A stretch of DNA of 58,467 nucleotides, taken from the NCBI GenBank assembly GCA_949841465.1, contig CATKZW010000013.1:1-58467 (forward strand). The letters run 5' to 3'. A program made the translations under genes and the position numbers. The DNA comes from an uncultured Oscillospiraceae bacterium. GTDB taxonomy: Bacteria > Bacillota > Clostridia > Oscillospirales > Oscillospiraceae. The notes beneath the pieces were generated by a model that saw nothing but the letters and a program-made list of their open reading frames with translations, had not been told where the DNA came from and did not search any database. The number at the start of each line of letters is the position of its first letter. The stretch's first letter is position 1. Positions 18,168-25,754 of the stretch are shown here, in pieces.

Positions 18168-19442
18168 TTATTCCGCGGTCATGGAGGCGACAAAGGTGTC
18201 CAGCTTGGCCTGGGCGTTGCCCTTGTTGATCTCGCCGCTGCGGATCTCGGTGGGGATGGCGCCGGCGTAAGTCCAGTACCGGGCGGCAAAGACATCGTTT
18301 ACGGGCTGCATCACGCTGCAGTTGTTGGACTCCTCAACGAGGACGGTGGCCAAAGCGTCGGACTTGACGGCGTCGGACTCGGCGGCGTTCATGTTGGTGG
18401 GGATCTGGGCGGACTTCTCATAGCGCAGGACCTGGTTCTCCTCGTTGCCCAGGAAGGCGGCGAAGGCCACGGCGGCGGCCATGTTCTTGGACTTGGCGTT
18501 GACGCCGATGCACTTGGAGCCGTAGAAGCCCAGCAGCTGGTAGTCATTGCCGTCGGGATTGAAGGTGGGGATCGCGGCCAGGCCCAGGTCGTCGCCCAGC
18601 ACGTCGTGGTACATATCGTAGTTCCACGCGCCGTCGAACCAGGCGCCCAGGCGGTGGTCGCCGATGAGCTCGGACACGGCGATCTCGCCGTCATACGCGC
18701 ACTTGGAGTTGTTGATCAGGTCGATGAGGTAGTTGGTGACGGCAAGGCCCGTGGCGTTGTTCCAGTCGCAGCCGGCGCTCAGGTCGCTGCCGCTGGGGCC
18801 GAACACGGACAGGCCGGCGCCGTAGTACCAGGCGCCCAGCTTCCAGCCGCCGGCGGACTCAAAGTAGAAGTTGTAGGCGTTGTCGGGGGTGCTGGCGGCC
18901 ATGATGCTTTCAATGGACTTGATCTGGCTCTCGTCGAGCAGGGTCTTATCATAGTACATGAAGAAGGTGTTGTGGGTAAAGGGAATGGCATACAGTTTGC
19001 CGTCCGACATGGCGGTATTGATGACGGCCTCGGCCATGGTGGAGTTCACCATCTCGGCGGTGGGACCGCCCAGCTGGGCGATGGCGCCGGCGTTGACCAA
19101 GGTGGGCAGCTGGTCATTGGCGAAGAAGAACACGTCGGCCGCAGCCTCCACGTCGCGCAGGACGGACTCCTGAGCGGTGTCCTCGCCCACGGCGGTGACA
19201 TCCCAGGTGATGTTCCACTCGGGATGCTCCGCCTGGAACGCCTTCTGCTGCTGGTCCATGATGCCGGTGTCGATCTGGTTGGAGGGGCACCACACCTTCA
19301 GGGTAATGTCGGTAACTTCACCAGAGGTGCCGCCGGGGGTGCTGCTGTTGCCAGAGGGCTTGTCGTCCCCTCCGCCGCAGCCGGACAGCAGACTCAAGGC
19401 CATGGCGCCGGCCAGGAGCAGGGCTAAGGTTTTTCTTTTCAT
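18168..19442 (-). CDS. malE: Maltodextrin-binding lipoprotein MalE
   Basis: The 424-residue solute-binding protein starts with a lipoprotein signal ending in LLSGC and a Gly/Ser-rich linker, then the family 1 binding-protein fold. Segments such as DVFFFANDQLPTLVNAGAIAQLGG and AIPFTHNTFFMYYDK are typical of maltose and maltodextrin binding proteins. The protein should hang from the outer membrane face and deliver maltodextrins to MalFG. AAGGAGG lies 9 bases before the ATG. It is first in the operon and is controlled by a promoter and operators at 19476-19598. Confidence 0.93.
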   Translation of the reverse strand: MKRKTLALLLAGAMALSLLSGCGGGDDKPSGNSSTPGGTSGEVTDITLKVWCPSNQIDTGIMDQQQKAFQAEHPEWNITWDVTAVGEDTAQESVLRDVEAAADVFFFANDQLPTLVNAGAIAQLGGPTAEMVNSTMAEAVINTAMSDGKLYAIPFTHNTFFMYYDKTLLDESQIKSIESIMAASTPDNAYNFYFESAGGWKLGAWYYGAGLSVFGPSGSDLSAGCDWNNATGLAVTNYLIDLINNSKCAYDGEIAVSELIGDHRLGAWFDGAWNYDMYHDVLGDDLGLAAIPTFNPDGNDYQLLGFYGSKCIGVNAKSKNMAAAVAFAAFLGNEENQVLRYEKSAQIPTNMNAAESDAVKSDALATVLVEESNNCSVMQPVNDVFAARYWTYAGAIPTEIRSGEINKGNAQAKLDTFVASMTAE

Positions 19443-19475
19443 TGAAGATTCCTCCTTCTTTTTTCACGCTAACCT

Positions 19476-19562
19476 TGTTTCGCAAAGTTTCGATTCGCCC
19501 GGATAAAACTGGAAAAAGCTCGATTTTTCAGGGCCGAGAAACAATGTTTCGCAAAGTTTTGC
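19476..19562. promoter_or_regulatory. LacI-type operators at the malE transcription start
   Basis: The 15-base sequence TGTTTCGCAAAGTTT occurs twice, at 19476-19490 and 19545-19559. The second copy overlaps GAAACAATGTTTC at 19538-19550, an inverted repeat, and GCAAAGTTTTGC at 19551-19562, another near-palindrome. The cluster sits just downstream of the malE -10 element, where a repressor would block initiation. Confidence 0.65.
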
Positions 19563-19569
19563 TGTGATG

Positions 19570-19598
19570 AGATTAGCACACTGCCCGTGGAATGTCAA
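19570..19598 (-). promoter_or_regulatory. malE operon promoter
   Basis: On the minus strand TTGACA is followed after 17 bases by TAATCT, and the operator cluster starts within 10 bases downstream. Confidence 0.6.
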
Positions 19599-19691
19599 GG
19601 AAAAAATTCGTAATTATCCCAAAGACACTGCATCTTTTCTTTTTTCACCTTTGTTTATAATGCCGATTCTAAAATCCCCAAAAATGGAATT

Positions 19692-19703
19692 CGAAACGTT
19701 TTC
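19692..19703. promoter_or_regulatory. Additional CGAAAC/GTTTTC operator half-site pair
   Basis: CGAAACGTTTTC contains the palindrome AAACGTTT and shares its half-sites with the flanking operators. It lies midway between the malE and lacI-type promoters. Confidence 0.45.
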
Positions 19704-19773
19704 TTTTGATTTTTCGATATCCCGTCCCCAAGGATGCCGAATTGGATTATCTCGGCTGTGTCAGAATTGTTTT

Positions 19774-19793
19774 CGGTTGTTTCGAAACAACCG
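19774..19793. promoter_or_regulatory. Perfect 20-base operator palindrome upstream of the LacI-type regulator
   Basis: CGGTTGTTTCGAAACAACCG equals its own reverse complement, has the central CG typical of LacI-family operators, and abuts the -35 of the regulator promoter. This suggests autoregulation. Confidence 0.75.
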
Positions 19794-19822
19794 TTGCTTT
19801 TTCGCTCCCACGCTGATATAAT
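19794..19822 (+). promoter_or_regulatory. Promoter of the LacI-type regulator
   Basis: TTGCTT and TATAAT are separated by 17 bases, directly after the 20-base palindrome. Confidence 0.65.
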
Positions 19823-19896
19823 AGCCGCATACCCCAATCTGTACAGACGTGGCGCGGCCGCCCCTCCAGGCAGTCCGCACGGGTCAGGAGGTCTCC

Positions 19897-20952
19897 ATGG
19901 TCACTTTAAACGACATAGCGGCCAAGCTGGGAATATCCAAAAGCACCGTGTCCAAGGGGCTGAACAACGCTTCGGACGTGAGCGAGGAGCTGCGCCGGAA
20001 GATACTGGAAACCGCCACCGAGCTGGGCTATATCGGCCGGCGGGGCCCGAAAAAGCTGTGCATCCTCATTGAGAACATGGGCTACCAGGACCCTAACCAG
20101 TTCGGCTACGACCTTATCGCGGGCTTTCAGGAGATGGCCCGGCCGGAGGGCTGGGCGGTGGACGTGGTCCCCCTTACCGAGGAATACCAGCGCACCATCA
20201 CCTATCAGCAGTTCATGGCCCAGGGGAGGTGGCGGGGGGCGTTCGTGCTGGGCTTTTCCCTGCTGGACCCCTGGATGGAGGAATTCCGCACCGCCCAGAT
20301 CCCCACCGTTCTCTACGACAACCGCATCAAGGAGAACCCCTGCATGGCCTCGGTAGGCTGCGACAGCACCAGCGGGCTGGGCGCGGCGGTGCGCCACCTC
20401 TGCAGCCTGGGCCACCGGCGCATCGGCCTGCTGTGCGGCCCCCTGGAGTCCTACGTGCTGAAGGAACGGTACAACGCCTATATAAACGCCATGGCGGAGT
20501 GCGGCCTGCCGGTGGACGAGGAGCTCATCGGCATGGGATACTATGTGGCGGAGTCCACCCGGACATACCTGCCCAAGCTCATCGAAAAGGGGGCCACCGC
20601 CATCCTGTGCTCTGATGACAGCCGGGCCGTGGCGGCTTACACGGAATGCCGCGACCGCCGCCTGAACATCCCGGAGGCTGTGAGCATTGTGGGCTTCGAC
20701 GACCTGCCCATCGCCGCCTATATGAACCCGCCCCTCACCACCATCCGGCAGGACCGGCCGGCCTTGGGCAAATGCGGGTACTACGCCCTGTCCTGCCTGC
20801 TTAACGAGGTAGACATCGACTCCATCCATCTGCGGGCGCCGCTGATTGTCCGCGGCTCCACCGGCCCGGCCCCTGAGCGCGGGACACCTCAGCCCGAACA
20901 ACCGGAAAAGGAGGCCCTCTTATTATGGCAGCGGAACATGACAGCGGTCTGA
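19897..20952 (+). CDS. LacI-family maltodextrin regulator
   Basis: The 351-residue protein has an N-terminal helix-turn-helix (TLNDIAAKLGISKSTVSKGLNN) and a periplasmic-binding-like sensor domain ending in VGFDDLPIAAYMNPPLTTIRQD. The ATG at 19897 is chosen because AGGAGG stands 5 bases upstream and the helix-turn-helix begins immediately. Divergent placement from malE and the operator cluster between them make it the likely repressor, or repressor-activator, of the maltodextrin operon; the ligand would be maltose or a maltodextrin. Its last 28 bases overlap the next gene. Confidence 0.93.
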   Translation: MVTLNDIAAKLGISKSTVSKGLNNASDVSEELRRKILETATELGYIGRRGPKKLCILIENMGYQDPNQFGYDLIAGFQEMARPEGWAVDVVPLTEEYQRTITYQQFMAQGRWRGAFVLGFSLLDPWMEEFRTAQIPTVLYDNRIKENPCMASVGCDSTSGLGAAVRHLCSLGHRRIGLLCGPLESYVLKERYNAYINAMAECGLPVDEELIGMGYYVAESTRTYLPKLIEKGATAILCSDDSRAVAAYTECRDRRLNIPEAVSIVGFDDLPIAAYMNPPLTTIRQDRPALGKCGYYALSCLLNEVDIDSIHLRAPLIVRGSTGPAPERGTPQPEQPEKEALLLWQRNMTAV

Positions 20953-21731
20953 GCCGTCAAAAATCCCTGTTCCCCAGCATTTCCGTCAACGCCCTGAAGA
21001 TTGCCGGGGCACTGCTGCTGACGCTGTACTTTTTCAGCGTCGCGGTGATCCAGAACGGCATCCTCCACGTGAACAGCTGCACCCCCGCGCAGCTCAATGA
21101 GCTGCTGGCCAGCGACGCCCAGGCCATGCTGTGGGCGGGCATCGCCTCGGTGGCGGAGATCATCGGGATGATCGCCATCTCCATCTACGCCTACCTGCTG
21201 GTACAGGGGATGGAGCACACCTCCAGCACGGGGAAATACGCCCTTTCGGTGCTGGTCTTCGCCCTGATTTCTGAGGTCCCCTACGATCTGGCTGTGTATG
21301 GGCAGGTGTGGAACTGGGACTCCCAAAACACCCTGTGGACGGTATTGATTGCCCTGGTCACCCTCTGGATGATGAAATTTGCGGAGGGCAGGGGGATAAT
21401 CACTTACGTGCTCAGCGCTGTGGCGGCGCTGGGGGGCTGCTTGTGGGCCATCCTCATCAACTGCAAGTTTGGCTGGGGGTTTGTGCTGATTGCCTCGGTG
21501 CTGTTTCTCCTGCGCAAGCGGCGCACCATGAGCCTGATCGCCGGGCTGGGTGCCAGCCTGGTCTATGTCACCGCCGCCATGGGCTTTATCCTGATTTCCA
21601 TGTGCAGCGGCGAGCGCAGGACCGGGGAGAATAAGCTGGAGAAATACGCCTACTATGCCTATTACCCGCTGATCCTGTCACTGCTGGCGCTTTGGGCACG
21701 GATGCAGCAGGGGGCCTTCCCGCCAATCTGA
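20925..21731 (+). CDS. TraX-family membrane protein
   Basis: The 268-residue product has about seven or eight hydrophobic helices and two TraX hallmarks: SEVPYDLAVYG after the third helix and YYAYYPLIL near the C-terminus. F-plasmid TraX acetylates pilin; clostridial relatives are of unknown function, though the fold is shared with acyltransferase-3 proteins. The N-terminal 20 residues are soluble. It overlaps the regulator gene by 28 bases and is probably translated from the same transcript. No conjugation genes are present. Confidence 0.8.
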   Translation: MAAEHDSGLSRQKSLFPSISVNALKIAGALLLTLYFFSVAVIQNGILHVNSCTPAQLNELLASDAQAMLWAGIASVAEIIGMIAISIYAYLLVQGMEHTSSTGKYALSVLVFALISEVPYDLAVYGQVWNWDSQNTLWTVLIALVTLWMMKFAEGRGIITYVLSAVAALGGCLWAILINCKFGWGFVLIASVLFLLRKRRTMSLIAGLGASLVYVTAAMGFILISMCSGERRTGENKLEKYAYYAYYPLILSLLALWARMQQGAFPPI

Positions 21732-21794
21732 CGCAAAACGGCAAAGAGATCAGATCCCCCAGCAAACACCTCCAAATGATGCGATGAAAGAAAA

Positions 21795-21814
21795 GAGCGG
21801 CCAACTGGCCGCTC
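21795..21814. terminator. Possible terminator after the TraX-family gene
   Basis: GAGCGGCCA pairs with TGGCCGCTC around a 2-base loop. The T-rich side lies on the minus strand, so function as a plus-strand terminator is uncertain. The rest of this 275-base gap has no gene that I can see. Confidence 0.45.
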
Positions 21815-21936
21815 CTTCCATATCTTGGAGCAGGCGCAGAGGCGTTCGGTCCTGGTTCCGATAGGCGGTGTTGTGCGACCTGCCGGAGGGCCCTCAAAAA
21901 AGAGTTCAGCGCCTCTGTGTGTCGCACTATTGCTTC

Positions 21937-21965
21937 TTGTCAACGGGCCGAAGCCTTGCTATAAT
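21937..21965 (+). promoter_or_regulatory. Promoter of the FapA-CheY operon
   Basis: TTGTCA, a 17-base spacer, then TATAAT, 41 bases upstream of the ATG at 22007. Confidence 0.75.
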
Positions 21966-22006
21966 GATAATGTCTTTGCTGCTATTTAGAAGGGAGGCGT
22001 TGGGTC

Positions 22007-23743
22007 ATGTCGCTGAAAGATAAAATCGCATCCATCTTGTTTGGGTCACAAGCGGAGAACGAAAACGCAGTGAAGGAGCCCGGTACGGAGCGGGAACAGC
22101 CGAGGGATGAGAGCGCGGAGGTCCCATCCTTTGCTGTGGAGGATCCGTCACTGATCAAGCTTCCAGGGGAACACCCGCTGCTCCAGCTCTACGGTCTGCG
22201 GCGGAAAGAGGCGGGGGCCCTGCCCGCGCCTCGCCTATGCATGGATGAGGACGGCGTGCTGCCGGAGGAGCTGATCCGCCGGGAGAAGGGCCGGCTGCAA
22301 AACGCGCTGAAAAATGTGTGCAATTTTCGGTTGAGATCCATGAAAAGCAATGCAACCCGGCGCAAAAAGGACGAAGAGGAGGCTGAGCGCGAGCCCGAGG
22401 GGCTGGACGCGCTGCCCTGGTTTTTCGTCTCCTCCAATAAGCTCTATGCCTGGGTGATGGTATTCCCGCCCACAGGGGAGGGCCAGGAGCTGACCCGGGA
22501 GACGTTCTATCAGGCATTGAAGGAGCAGGGCATTGTCTACGGTGTGAACGAGCGTTTGGCGGACCGGCTGTCCCATGACGACCATCGGTATTTCAACCTG
22601 TTTCTCATTGCCCAAGGAAAGCCCGCCTTCGACGGGAAGAACGGCAATATTGTGGATTACTTTCCCCGTGTGGTGGAGCGGATCCTGACGGTGGACGAGT
22701 ACGACCAGGTGGATTATACTGCGCTGAACCTGATCCACAATGTAAAGGAGGGCCAGGAGATCTGCCGCCTGATCCGGCCCACCGAGGGCGAGCCGGGCCG
22801 GACGGTGCTGGATCAGGAGATTCCGGCCAAGAGCGGCAAATCCGTCTCCCTGCCCAAGGGGCGCAACACCGAGATCAGCGAGGACGGGGACGCCCTGGTG
22901 GCCCTGGCCGACGGCCACGTGGAGTTCACCGGGCGCAGCTTTCAGGTCAAGCCTGTGCTGGATATCCCGGGGAACGTGGACTTTTCCACCGGAAACATCA
23001 AATTCCTGGGGGATGTGAACATCAAGGGCGACGTACTCACCGGCTTCACCGTCCGGGCCATGGGCAGCATCTGGATAGGCGGCGTCATCGAAGCGGGCAG
23101 CACTGTGGAAGCCGGGGGCGACCTCACTGTGGTCAAGGGCATTCTGGGAGACGGCACCACCACGGTCCGGGCCCAGCGGTGCGTATTTTCCAAATACATT
23201 GAGAACGCCACCATTTATGTGCGGGAAAACCTCCAGACCGACGCCATCATCAACGGCGGCATTTATTGCGACGGCGAAGTGCTGGTCCGGTCCGGGCGGG
23301 GCGTCATTATGGGCGGCCGGGTCTGGGCTGCAACGAAGGTGAGCGCCGCCACCGTGGGCTCCAAATCGGAGCGGCGGACGTCCATCGTCCTGGGAGGACT
23401 GCCCTGCACCAGCTTTGAGCGGGAGCAGGTGCGGCGGGAGCTGAAGGAGCTGGAGATAGAGCATGAACGGCTGGAGTGCCAGCCGGACAGCCCGGTAAAG
23501 GCCAGTCTGCTCAGCAAAGTCCGGATGAAGCTGTCCACCACGGAGCTCCGGCTCCAGCAGCTGGAGGAGGATCTTCAGGAGGTCAAGAAGACGCTGGGCA
23601 GCAAGGAGGAGGAGGGACGGCTGGAGTGCGGAGTGGCTTACGCCGGGACGGAGATCCGGTTCGGCGAAGAGGCAATCCGCCTTCACCGGGAGGAGCGGCA
23701 GTGTATTGCCAAAATGGTCTGCGGCGAGATCGTCGTGATGTAG
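22007..23743 (+). CDS. FapA-family (DUF342) protein
   Basis: The 578-residue protein has a charged N-terminal part, then a FapA-type middle with DGKNGNIVDYFPR, the PTEGEPGRTV motif, and a long right-handed beta-helix (GNVDFSTGNIKFLGDVNIKGDV, GGVIEAGSTVEAGGDL), and a C-terminal coiled coil at about residues 475-535. Polar FapA proteins localise at poles and some take part in flagellar or chemotaxis regulation; in non-flagellated Bacillota their role is unknown. GGGAGG precedes the ATG. It is 40 bases upstream of a receiver-domain gene. Confidence 0.88.
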   Translation: MSLKDKIASILFGSQAENENAVKEPGTEREQPRDESAEVPSFAVEDPSLIKLPGEHPLLQLYGLRRKEAGALPAPRLCMDEDGVLPEELIRREKGRLQNALKNVCNFRLRSMKSNATRRKKDEEEAEREPEGLDALPWFFVSSNKLYAWVMVFPPTGEGQELTRETFYQALKEQGIVYGVNERLADRLSHDDHRYFNLFLIAQGKPAFDGKNGNIVDYFPRVVERILTVDEYDQVDYTALNLIHNVKEGQEICRLIRPTEGEPGRTVLDQEIPAKSGKSVSLPKGRNTEISEDGDALVALADGHVEFTGRSFQVKPVLDIPGNVDFSTGNIKFLGDVNIKGDVLTGFTVRAMGSIWIGGVIEAGSTVEAGGDLTVVKGILGDGTTTVRAQRCVFSKYIENATIYVRENLQTDAIINGGIYCDGEVLVRSGRGVIMGGRVWAATKVSAATVGSKSERRTSIVLGGLPCTSFEREQVRRELKELEIEHERLECQPDSPVKASLLSKVRMKLSTTELRLQQLEEDLQEVKKTLGSKEEEGRLECGVAYAGTEIRFGEEAIRLHREERQCIAKMVCGEIVVM

Positions 23744-23783
23744 CTCTTGTTCAGAAGTGGATTTGAAAGAAGGAACTGATAAT

Positions 23784-24146
23784 ATGAAGAAAAAAGTCAT
23801 GGTGGTGGACGATTCCAGGATTATGGACCTTCAGATCCGTAAGCTGCTGGAGGGCACCGAGTTTGAAGTGGCCGCCTACTGCGAGAATGGTGAGGAGGCC
23901 ATCGCCCGCTATGAGGAGGTCCAGCCGGACGTGGTGACCATGGACATCATCATGCCGGGAATCGATGGCTTGGAAGCCGCTCAGGTTCTCATGTACGAGC
24001 ATGACGAGGCCCGAATCGTCATGGTTTCCTCCCTGGGCGGCGATGATATCATTCAGGAGCTCTATGGCATCGGCGCCCAGGCGGTGCTTTACAAGCCGCT
24101 CACTCAGGAAGCGCTGCTGAGCGCACTGAAAAAGGCTCTGGCCTGA
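23784..24146 (+). CDS. CheY-like single-domain response regulator
   Basis: The 120-residue protein is one receiver domain: acidic pair DD at residues 9-10, phosphoacceptor Asp54 in VVTMDIIMPG, conserved Ser in MVSSLGG and Lys in LYKPL. No output domain exists, so it must signal by protein contact. Its partner is likely the FapA-type protein of the same transcript. The ATG at 23784 fits the receiver start. The nearest histidine kinase, at 48 kb, is of the AgrC type and is probably unrelated. Confidence 0.92.
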   Translation: MKKKVMVVDDSRIMDLQIRKLLEGTEFEVAAYCENGEEAIARYEEVQPDVVTMDIIMPGIDGLEAAQVLMYEHDEARIVMVSSLGGDDIIQELYGIGAQAVLYKPLTQEALLSALKKALA

Positions 24147-24271
24147 GCGGAATCATGCGGACGCTGTCCCGGTGAATTGCGGCGGACGCCATGTTTGAGG
24201 ACATGGACAACATGATTTCTCAGCTTTCCCCCTTGTCAAAGACACAGAGAGCGGAACCTGAACAATTGAAG

Positions 24272-24329
24272 AACCCTCCCTGATCTGAACCGCCGGCAGC
24301 CATGCGTTCAGATTGGGGAGGGTTATTTT
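24272..24329 (+). terminator. Rho-independent terminator of the FapA-CheY operon
   Basis: AACCCTCCC and an inner CTGAAC pair with GTTCAG and GGGAGGGTT; ATTTTT follows. Confidence 0.8.
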
Positions 24330-24366
24330 TGCCGGAAATGCCCGCAGCGGCGGGAACCACCCAGGT

Positions 24367-24406
24367 TAAAAGGGCCCCGGATACCTGTTTGGGGTATCCG
24401 GGGCCC
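24367..24406 (-). terminator. Rho-independent terminator of the M60-SLH operon
   Basis: GGGCCCCGGATACC pairs with GGTATCCGGGGCCC; on the minus strand TTTTAACC follows the stem. Confidence 0.85.
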
Positions 24407-24423
24407 TGCTTGCAGGGGAAGGG

Positions 24424-25740
24424 TCAATGCGCCTGTGCATATTGACAGAACCGCATCAAAATAGTGGCCACCTGGGCCCGGACGGCGGAGCCGCCGGGTT
24501 GGAGGGTGGTGCTGTCCACGCCGGTGATGAGGCCGGTGTGGACTGCCCAGGCCATGGCGTCCACGGCGTAGGGGCTGACTTGGCCCGCGTCCGCGTAAAG
24601 GGACAGATCAGCCCTGCCGCTGACATCCAGCCCCTTGCGCTGGGCGTAGCGGTAGAGGATGGCCGCCATCTGCTCCCTGGTGATGGGATTCTGCGGCTCG
24701 AACAGGCCGGTCTCATAGCCGTTAACCACCCCGTTGGCGGCGGCCCAGGCCACCGGCGCGGCGTAGTACTCGCCCTGCGGGACATCCGGGAAGCTGGCGC
24801 CGCCCGCCGCCGGGGAGCCCTCGTAGCGGTAGAGGATGGTGACGATCATGCCCCGGGTGGTGGTCGCCCAAGGGGAGAACAGGTCGGGGCTGGTGCCGTT
24901 CATCAGCTTGGTATCGTAGACGTAGGCCACGGCCTCCCTGAACCAGTCGCCCTGCGCCACATCGCGGAAGGGCAGCGAGGCGGGCTGGGTGGGCGTGAAG
25001 GTCACGGCGACGGTGACGGCAGAGGAAGGCATGACGAAGGACCATTTGCCGCCGCCCAGGCCGGAAACGGCCACCCCGCGCCCCTGGCTGTCAGTGACGG
25101 CCAGGGAGTTGAGAATATAGCCGGAGTTGGGGGAGGCGGTTACAATGACGGTCTCCCCCGGGGCGGCGTGGGTGGTGCTGAACTGCACGGAGCCGCCGGC
25201 CGTGCCGGAGGCCGCCTGCACCGGGTAGCGGGTGACGCCGCTGCCCCAGCTATTGTCCCAGCCGTTGTCCCAGCCGGGGTCCGGATCGTAGCCGCCGCCC
25301 TGGGTGGGGGCGGTTTTGATGGTTAAGCCGCTGGCGGTAAACTCCTCTGTGTCATTGGGCCCCACGTTGACCAGCTTCAGACTGGGGACCGACGCCACGG
25401 TGAGGCCCTGGGCCGCGAGGGAGCCCAAGGGCAGGGCGTTGGTCAGGCCCAGCGCAGACTTAGAGGCGATGTAGAGGGTGAGGCTGTTCCCGCTTACCGT
25501 ATATGTGGTGTGGGTATCCCCGGTGGACAGGGTGGGCGCAAACTCAAAGCTGCCCGCAGCCTCCCGATTCAGGTTCAGCGTGATCTGGACCGCGGTATAG
25601 CGCCCGGCCAGGCCCTGAAGGCTGACCGACTGGCCGTCCAGCTGGAGCCAGGGCGAGCCGGAGGTGGCAGCCGACGCCGGACATACCAGCAGCGCGGCGG
25701 CCAGCGTCAGGGCCAGGAGTAAGGAAAGGGTGCGTTTCAT
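24424..25740 (-). CDS. Secreted SLH-domain surface protein
   Basis: The 438-residue protein has a signal peptide cleaved near ASAAT, an N-terminal beta-rich domain (about 30-145), a Trp/Asp/Gly linker (DPGWDNGWDNSWG), a bacterial-repeat domain (about 165-250), and three C-terminal SLH repeats (FRDVAQGDWF, FPDVPQGEYY, YADAGQVSPY) that anchor proteins to cell-wall polysaccharide. The N-terminal domain resembles, in strand pattern only, ligand or cohesin-like domains. AGGAGG overlapping the upstream stop and 9 bases before ATG 25740 decides the start. It is cotranscribed with the M60 peptidase, 14 bases downstream. Confidence 0.87.
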   Translation of the reverse strand: MKRTLSLLLALTLAAALLVCPASAATSGSPWLQLDGQSVSLQGLAGRYTAVQITLNLNREAAGSFEFAPTLSTGDTHTTYTVSGNSLTLYIASKSALGLTNALPLGSLAAQGLTVASVPSLKLVNVGPNDTEEFTASGLTIKTAPTQGGGYDPDPGWDNGWDNSWGSGVTRYPVQAASGTAGGSVQFSTTHAAPGETVIVTASPNSGYILNSLAVTDSQGRGVAVSGLGGGKWSFVMPSSAVTVAVTFTPTQPASLPFRDVAQGDWFREAVAYVYDTKLMNGTSPDLFSPWATTTRGMIVTILYRYEGSPAAGGASFPDVPQGEYYAAPVAWAAANGVVNGYETGLFEPQNPITREQMAAILYRYAQRKGLDVSGRADLSLYADAGQVSPYAVDAMAWAVHTGLITGVDSTTLQPGGSAVRAQVATILMRFCQYAQAH

Positions 25741-25754
25741 GGGCATGGTCCTCC

